DNA of 64,000 nucleotides from Flavobacteriaceae bacterium HL-DH10 (GTDB lineage: Bacteria; Bacteroidota; Bacteroidia; Flavobacteriales; Flavobacteriaceae), in assembly GCA_031826515.1 (NCBI GenBank), contig CP134536.1:3292501-3356500 (forward strand). Reading direction: 5' to 3'. Positions 60,694-64,000 of the stretch are shown here, piece after piece; position 1 is the stretch's first letter; each line of letters starts with the position of its first letter. The notes below the pieces were generated by a model. It made no database searches. It was not told the DNA's origin and saw only the letters and a program-made list of their open reading frames with translations. Both the position numbers and the translations under genes were made by a program.

Positions 60694-61938
60694 ATGGCTG
60701 TTTTAGAAAAATTAGATTCTCAGCAATTAATTGAATTAGAAAACAAGTATGGAGCTCATAACTATCATCCACTTCCAGTGGTTTTAAACCGGGGAGAAGG
60801 TGTGTATGTTTGGGATGTAGATGGTAAGCAATATTATGATTTTTTATCGGCTTATTCTGCTGTAAATCAAGGGCATTGTCATCCAAAAATTGTTAATGCT
60901 ATGGTGGAACAAGCACAAACATTAACATTAACCTCTAGAGCTTTTTATAATGATATACTTGGTAAATACGAGAAATTTGCTTGCGAGTTTTTTGGATTTG
61001 ATAAGTTGTTACCTATGAATACAGGGGCAGAGGCTGTAGAAACCGCTTTGAAACTTTGTAGAAAATGGGCTTATGAAGTAAAAGGTATTGATGAAAATAA
61101 AGCTGAAATTATTGTTTGTGAAAACAATTTTCACGGACGAACAACAACCATTATTTCTTTTAGTAATGATCCTGTGGCTCGTAAAAATTTCGGCCCATTT
61201 ACTAGCGGATTTATTAAAATTGAATACAATGATTTAGAAGCTTTAAAAGAAGCTTTAGAAAGCAATCCAAATGTATCAGGATTTTTAGTAGAGCCTATAC
61301 AAGGGGAAGCGGGTGTTTATGTGCCAAGTGAAAATTATTTAGTAAAAGCCAAAGCACTTTGCGAACAATTTAATGTGTTGTTTATTGCAGATGAGGTACA
61401 GACTGGTATTGCTAGAACAGGAAAGTTATTAGCGGTAGATCATGAAAATGTAAAACCAGATATTTTAATACTTGGTAAAGCCATAAGTGGAGGAGTCTAT
61501 CCTGTAAGTGCTGTTTTAGCAAATAATAACGTTATGCAAGTTATTAAACCAGGAAATCATGGTAGTACTTTTGGTGGTAATCCTGTTGCTGCAGCTGTTG
61601 CTATTGCGGCTTTAGAAGTTGTAAGAGATGAGAAGTTAGCAGAAAACGCCGAGTTACTTGGTGAGTTATTCAGAAGTGAATTAAATAGTTATATAGAAAC
61701 AAGTAATATTGCTAAATTAGTTAGAGGCAAAGGGTTGCTTAATGCTATTGTTATTAATGATTCAGAAGATAGTGATACGGCTTGGAATATATGTTTAGCC
61801 TTGCGAGATAATGGTTTGTTAGCGAAACCAACGCATGGTAATATTATTCGATTTGCACCACCTTTAGTAATGACTAAAAAACAATTATTAGATTGTGTTA
61901 GTATTATTATAAATACATTGAAACAATTTGAAGAGTAG
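60694..61938 (+). CDS. rocD: Ornithine--oxo-acid transaminase
   Basis: In this 414-residue class III aminotransferase, [35 protein letters not shown] and [16 protein letters not shown] are diagnostic; the PLP Lys is in ILGKAISGG. It converts ornithine and 2-oxoglutarate to glutamate semialdehyde and glutamate. The length and N-terminus are those of ornithine aminotransferase instead of acetylornithine aminotransferase, though the two are related. A terminator follows at 61960-61987. Confidence 0.93.
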   Translation: MAVLEKLDSQQLIELENKYGAHNYHPLPVVLNRGEGVYVWDVDGKQYYDFLSAYSAVNQGHCHPKIVNAMVEQAQTLTLTSRAFYNDILGKYEKFACEFFGFDKLLPMNTGAEAVETALKLCRKWAYEVKGIDENKAEIIVCENNFHGRTTTIISFSNDPVARKNFGPFTSGFIKIEYNDLEALKEALESNPNVSGFLVEPIQGEAGVYVPSENYLVKAKALCEQFNVLFIADEVQTGIARTGKLLAVDHENVKPDILILGKAISGGVYPVSAVLANNNVMQVIKPGNHGSTFGGNPVAAAVAIAALEVVRDEKLAENAELLGELFRSELNSYIETSNIAKLVRGKGLLNAIVINDSEDSDTAWNICLALRDNGLLAKPTHGNIIRFAPPLVMTKKQLLDCVSIIINTLKQFEE

Positions 61939-61959
61939 AATGTTTTCTTAGTATAGAAT

Positions 61960-61987
61960 AACAAAGCGACCACTTGGTCGCTTTGTT
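61960..61987. terminator. Bidirectional intrinsic terminator after rocD
   Basis: The 13-base arms AACAAAGCGACCA and TGGTCGCTTTGTT pair around a two-base centre, so the closing pairs open to give an ACTT loop. A T-rich tail follows on the plus strand. It also serves the leftward small membrane protein gene that ends at 62013. Confidence 0.8.
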
Positions 61988-62012
61988 TATTTATAAGTAA
62001 TCGAAAATCGGA

Positions 62013-62346
62013 TTATTGTCCAATAAATTCTCTCATTCTTTCTTGCAACAATTCTTGGTCTTGTAATGCTTCAAATCCAAACATCGCAATCATTGCAATA
62101 ACAAATATGATGTATAATAGACTTAAAACAATGCCAATTATAGCTAATATTTTACCTGTTTTTACATTTTGGATTCCAGTATATAATTCTGGGTTTTCAG
62201 CATAAATTTGTGTCGCTTTTTTTAGCTAAAACGATAGCTACTATACCAAGTGCCAACCCTATAATACCATAGCAACAACAAGTAACTATTGATAATATTC
62301 CGAAAACTAAAATAAGTGTTGCATTAGGTAATTTTTGTTGTTACAT
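62013..62346 (-). pseudogene. CCC-motif membrane protein, broken by nonsense codon and frameshift
   Basis: Read on the minus strand the gene starts ATG-TAA, then continues CAA CAA AAA TTA as QQKLPNATLILVFGILSIVT with CCCYGIIGLALGIVAIVLA, the hallmark of this Flavobacteriia family. The family normally has Glu at codon 2, so GAA to TAA is the likely change. A second break lies in the seven-base run at 62217-62223: removing one base joins AKKATQIYAENPELYTG to LLYIIFVIAMIAMFGFEAL. The two-helix small membrane protein would be about 110 residues. Function unknown. Confidence 0.6.
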
Positions 62347-62356
62347 ATTTGTGTTA

Positions 62357-62647
62357 TTAATTGATTAAAAATGTTTTTATTATAAAACTCCCTATTATTA
62401 TAACAGCATTTAATACCGCCAAAATAAGAATTGTTTTATGACCATATTTATAATTTTTAAAAGTATTTAGGGCAATAAATCCAAATAGAAGTATTAAAGT
62501 ATAAATAGCAGGGTACATATAAAATGCGTCAACAAACTCGCCTTTAATCACTAAAAGTCCAGATCGTTGCATGCCACACCCCATGCATTCTATTCCAAAA
62601 AATTTTTTATTTAAGCAAGGTAGCATGTATTCTTCTGGAGATTGCAA
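62357..62647 (-). CDS. DUF2752 family protein
   Basis: This 96-residue protein has the Cys motif FFGIECMGCGMQRSGL (about 17-32) of DUF2752 and two TM helices (about 45-62 and 72-92). The family's role is unknown; the paired Cys could bind a metal or heme. Met7 is an alternative start. It lies just upstream, on the same strand, of the broken CCC-motif gene. Confidence 0.82.
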   Translation of the reverse strand: MQSPEEYMLPCLNKKFFGIECMGCGMQRSGLLVIKGEFVDAFYMYPAIYTLILLFGFIALNTFKNYKYGHKTILILAVLNAVIIIGSFIIKTFLIN

Positions 62648-62803
62648 TTGTAATAGTTATTAGTTTCAACAAATTTAAAAAATAAACATAAGTCAAAACC
62701 TACTATTGGTTTTTTATTTTAAACCATACCCTTCTTTAATTTACAGTTAGTTTATTTTGATTTATTTAGTTTAATTTAGCAGTCTAAATTATAAATATAA
62801 CTC

Positions 62804-63001
62804 ATGAAATATTTAAACTATTTATTAATAATTATTGGGGCATTTGTAGCCATGTATGGTAAAAGTGGTTTAGAACAAAATCAGTATGTTTTAATAGGTG
62901 GTATTGTTTTGCTTATGATTGGTGTTTATAGATTGTCAAAAACGATTCCAAGTAAAAATGATGAAGATGAAGATGCTGTTGATGATGGTAAAAATAATTA
63001 G
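62804..63001 (+). CDS. Small membrane protein of unknown function
   Basis: This 65-residue protein has two TM helices (about 4-19 and 27-44) and an acidic tail (SKNDEDEDAVDDGKNN). No family is recognised. It ends 2 bases before the Smr-domain gene on the same strand, so the two are cotranscribed. The gap upstream (62648-62803) shows no clear promoter. Confidence 0.7.
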   Translation: MKYLNYLLIIIGAFVAMYGKSGLEQNQYVLIGGIVLLMIGVYRLSKTIPSKNDEDEDAVDDGKNN

Positions 63002-63003
63002 TT

Positions 63004-63546
63004 ATGGTTTTTAAAATAGGAGATCATGTGATGGTTTTAGATGAGAACATGTCTGGTGTGGTTAAGAACATTGTTGGAACTTCTATTTCTATAGAAACTG
63101 AAGATGGTTTCTTGTTGGATTTTAAAAGTGATGAACTTATAAAGGATACTTCAAAAAGTATTTTGAAGAAAGCGAGGATATCTAATACTGCTATTTCAGA
63201 AAAAGAGCAGCCAACTAGAAAGCAACAAAAACGTATAAAAGCTAAAGATAGGTTTGAACCTACTATGGAAGTAGATTTACATATTAATCAGTTGGTAAAA
63301 TCATCAAGAGGCATGTCTAATCATGATATGTTAACCCTTCAATTAGATACAGCAAGACACAAGCTAGATTGGGCAATATCTAAACGTATTCAGAAAATTG
63401 TTTTTATTCACGGCGTAGGTGAAGGTGTTCTTAAAATTGAGTTAGAATATTTGTTTGGACGTTATAATAACATAAAATTTTATGATGCCAACTACCAAAA
63501 ATATGGTTTAGGAGCTACCGAAGTTTATGTTTACCAAAATGTTTAA
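63004..63546 (+). CDS. Smr-domain protein with N-terminal KOW-like segment
   Basis: In this 180-residue protein, the N-terminus has a small beta segment (VFKIGDHVMVLDENMSGVVK) and a basic linker (QPTRKQQKRIKAKDRF). The C-terminal Smr domain (about 95-180) has VDLHINQLVKS and VFIHGVGEGVLKIELEYLF (His-Gly-x-Gly). Smr domains are nucleases of nicked or branched DNA or of RNA on stalled ribosomes. This short form lacks the MutS part, as is common in Bacteroidota. Confidence 0.87.
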   Translation: MVFKIGDHVMVLDENMSGVVKNIVGTSISIETEDGFLLDFKSDELIKDTSKSILKKARISNTAISEKEQPTRKQQKRIKAKDRFEPTMEVDLHINQLVKSSRGMSNHDMLTLQLDTARHKLDWAISKRIQKIVFIHGVGEGVLKIELEYLFGRYNNIKFYDANYQKYGLGATEVYVYQNV

Positions 63547-63555
63547 TTGAGAATA

Positions 63556-64000
63556 CTATTTGGTAATAGTTCTAGAGTATGTACCAAAATCAAGAAAATC
63601 GCTTTGTATAGTGCCTAGATCAAAATCTAATAACGTTATAGAAACTGTTATCGTTCTTTTGTAGGAGTTAGAAAGTAGCGATCCACTAGGAAATGAATCT
63701 TTAGCGTCTTTATCTAAATATCTAGCAATTTGAACTGGTAAAGTTTCATCAGTATCGTTAAGTAGATTGGAATCTCCATTTTCATCTTCATTTATGGTAT
63801 TTACACCATCTCCATCATCGTCAACATCTAAATAATTAGGGATACCATCACCATCAGTATCTAAGGCGTCATCAATATTACCATCACCATTTTCATCTGG
63901 TTTTTCTAAAGATGTTTTTACATTGTCGTTATCATCATCTTCATCAAGATAATCAGGAATGCCATCACCATCAGTATCTTGCGCATCTGAAAAATCACCA
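63556..64000 (-). CDS. C-terminal part of a secreted protein with calcium-binding (TSP3-like) repeats
   Basis: The gene runs off the right edge; codon phase is fixed by the TAG at 63556-63558. About 148 residues are visible: Asp-rich repeats of the form [19 protein letters not shown], twice in full plus partial ones, then [16 protein letters not shown] and a short hydrophobic end without repeats. Such repeats bind calcium in large exported or surface proteins of Flavobacteriia. The missing N-terminus prevents naming. Depth of Asp codons gives GAT-rich DNA. Confidence 0.75.
   Translation of the reverse strand, partial: GDFSDAQDTDGDGIPDYLDEDDDNDNVKTSLEKPDENGDGNIDDALDTDGDGIPNYLDVDDDGDGVNTINEDENGDSNLLNDTDETLPVQIARYLDKDAKDSFPSGSLLSNSYKRTITVSITLLDFDLGTIQSDFLDFGTYSRTITK

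Noticed and set aside
1-64000. CRISPR array
   Set aside because: No set of regularly spaced short direct repeats was seen; the palindromic families are scattered and differ in spacing.
1-64000. Tyrosine recombinase, relaxase or transposase gene
   Set aside because: No product shows the R...HxxR...Y, HUH or DDE pattern, so the mobile element is called from tra genes and rteC only.

Overview
The window reads as a chromosomal segment from a member of the Flavobacteriaceae (Bacteroidota). The DNA is AT-rich, and several genes have a Bacteroidota-type -7 element (TAnnTTTG) just upstream. Many products belong to families typical of or confined to Flavobacteriia (START-like, DUF4290, DUF4294, DUF6048/DUF6452, CCC-motif membrane protein, YqgE). 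The right-hand 37 kb follows the ordinary gene order of that family. No genus can be named from what is visible.

Layout. (1) 1-2100: two accessory genes (a four-helix membrane protein and a phospholipase-D-like nuclease), each followed by an imperfect palindrome that resembles an integron attC site. (2) 2202-9330: a DNA-damage module. A LexA-like S24 repressor and an exonuclease/GIY-YIG fusion run leftward from a 52-bp divergent promoter; dinB and a short error-prone-type dnaE run rightward, and an SRAP (HMCES/YedK) protein follows. (3) 9343-24548: part of a CTnDOT-type conjugative element: traE-F-G-I-J-K-M-N plus a lipoprotein, a cell-wall amidase, a two-gene cargo module of unknown function (17529-20779), an EEP-family nuclease, a DnaC/IstB-like ATPase, a winged-helix protein, an excisionase-like HTH protein and an RteC regulator. 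Integrase, relaxase and coupling protein are not in the window. (4) 24792-26772: a LuxR-type membrane regulator and a D-cysteine desulfhydrase/ACC-deaminase-like enzyme, then tRNA-Met, whose 3' end faces the element. (5) 27120-64000: mostly core genome: START-like, class IV aminotransferase, YqgE, HU, fmt, recQ, DUF493, DUF4290, murA, an ABC exporter, MFS, Crp/Fnr, YceI, NUDIX, M42 peptidase, hemolysin III, ZIP, RNA methyltransferases and rocD. It is interrupted by an accessory island (614-aa PD-(D/E)XK-like protein plus hipBA, 53926-57688), by palindromic intergenic repeats, and at the right edge by a cut-off calcium-binding-repeat protein.

How parts work together. The S24 repressor probably silences both damage-response operons from one shared control region. 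RteC probably acts on the inverted repeat just upstream of the excisionase-like gene. The tra genes would build a type IV-like mating apparatus, but transfer would need missing functions supplied in trans or from outside the window.

Most notable observations: the 533-aa/508-aa gene pair inside the element, with helical repeats in one and a nuclease-like N-terminus in the other; the attC-like palindromes, including a 15-bp sequence shared exactly between positions 9-23 and 35549-35563; the inverted repeat between rteC and the excisionase-like gene; and a set of broken genes, four by single-base changes in homopolymers and two by a TAA immediately after the ATG. The homopolymer pattern may reflect sequencing error, so those genes should be checked against reads before being called pseudogenes.
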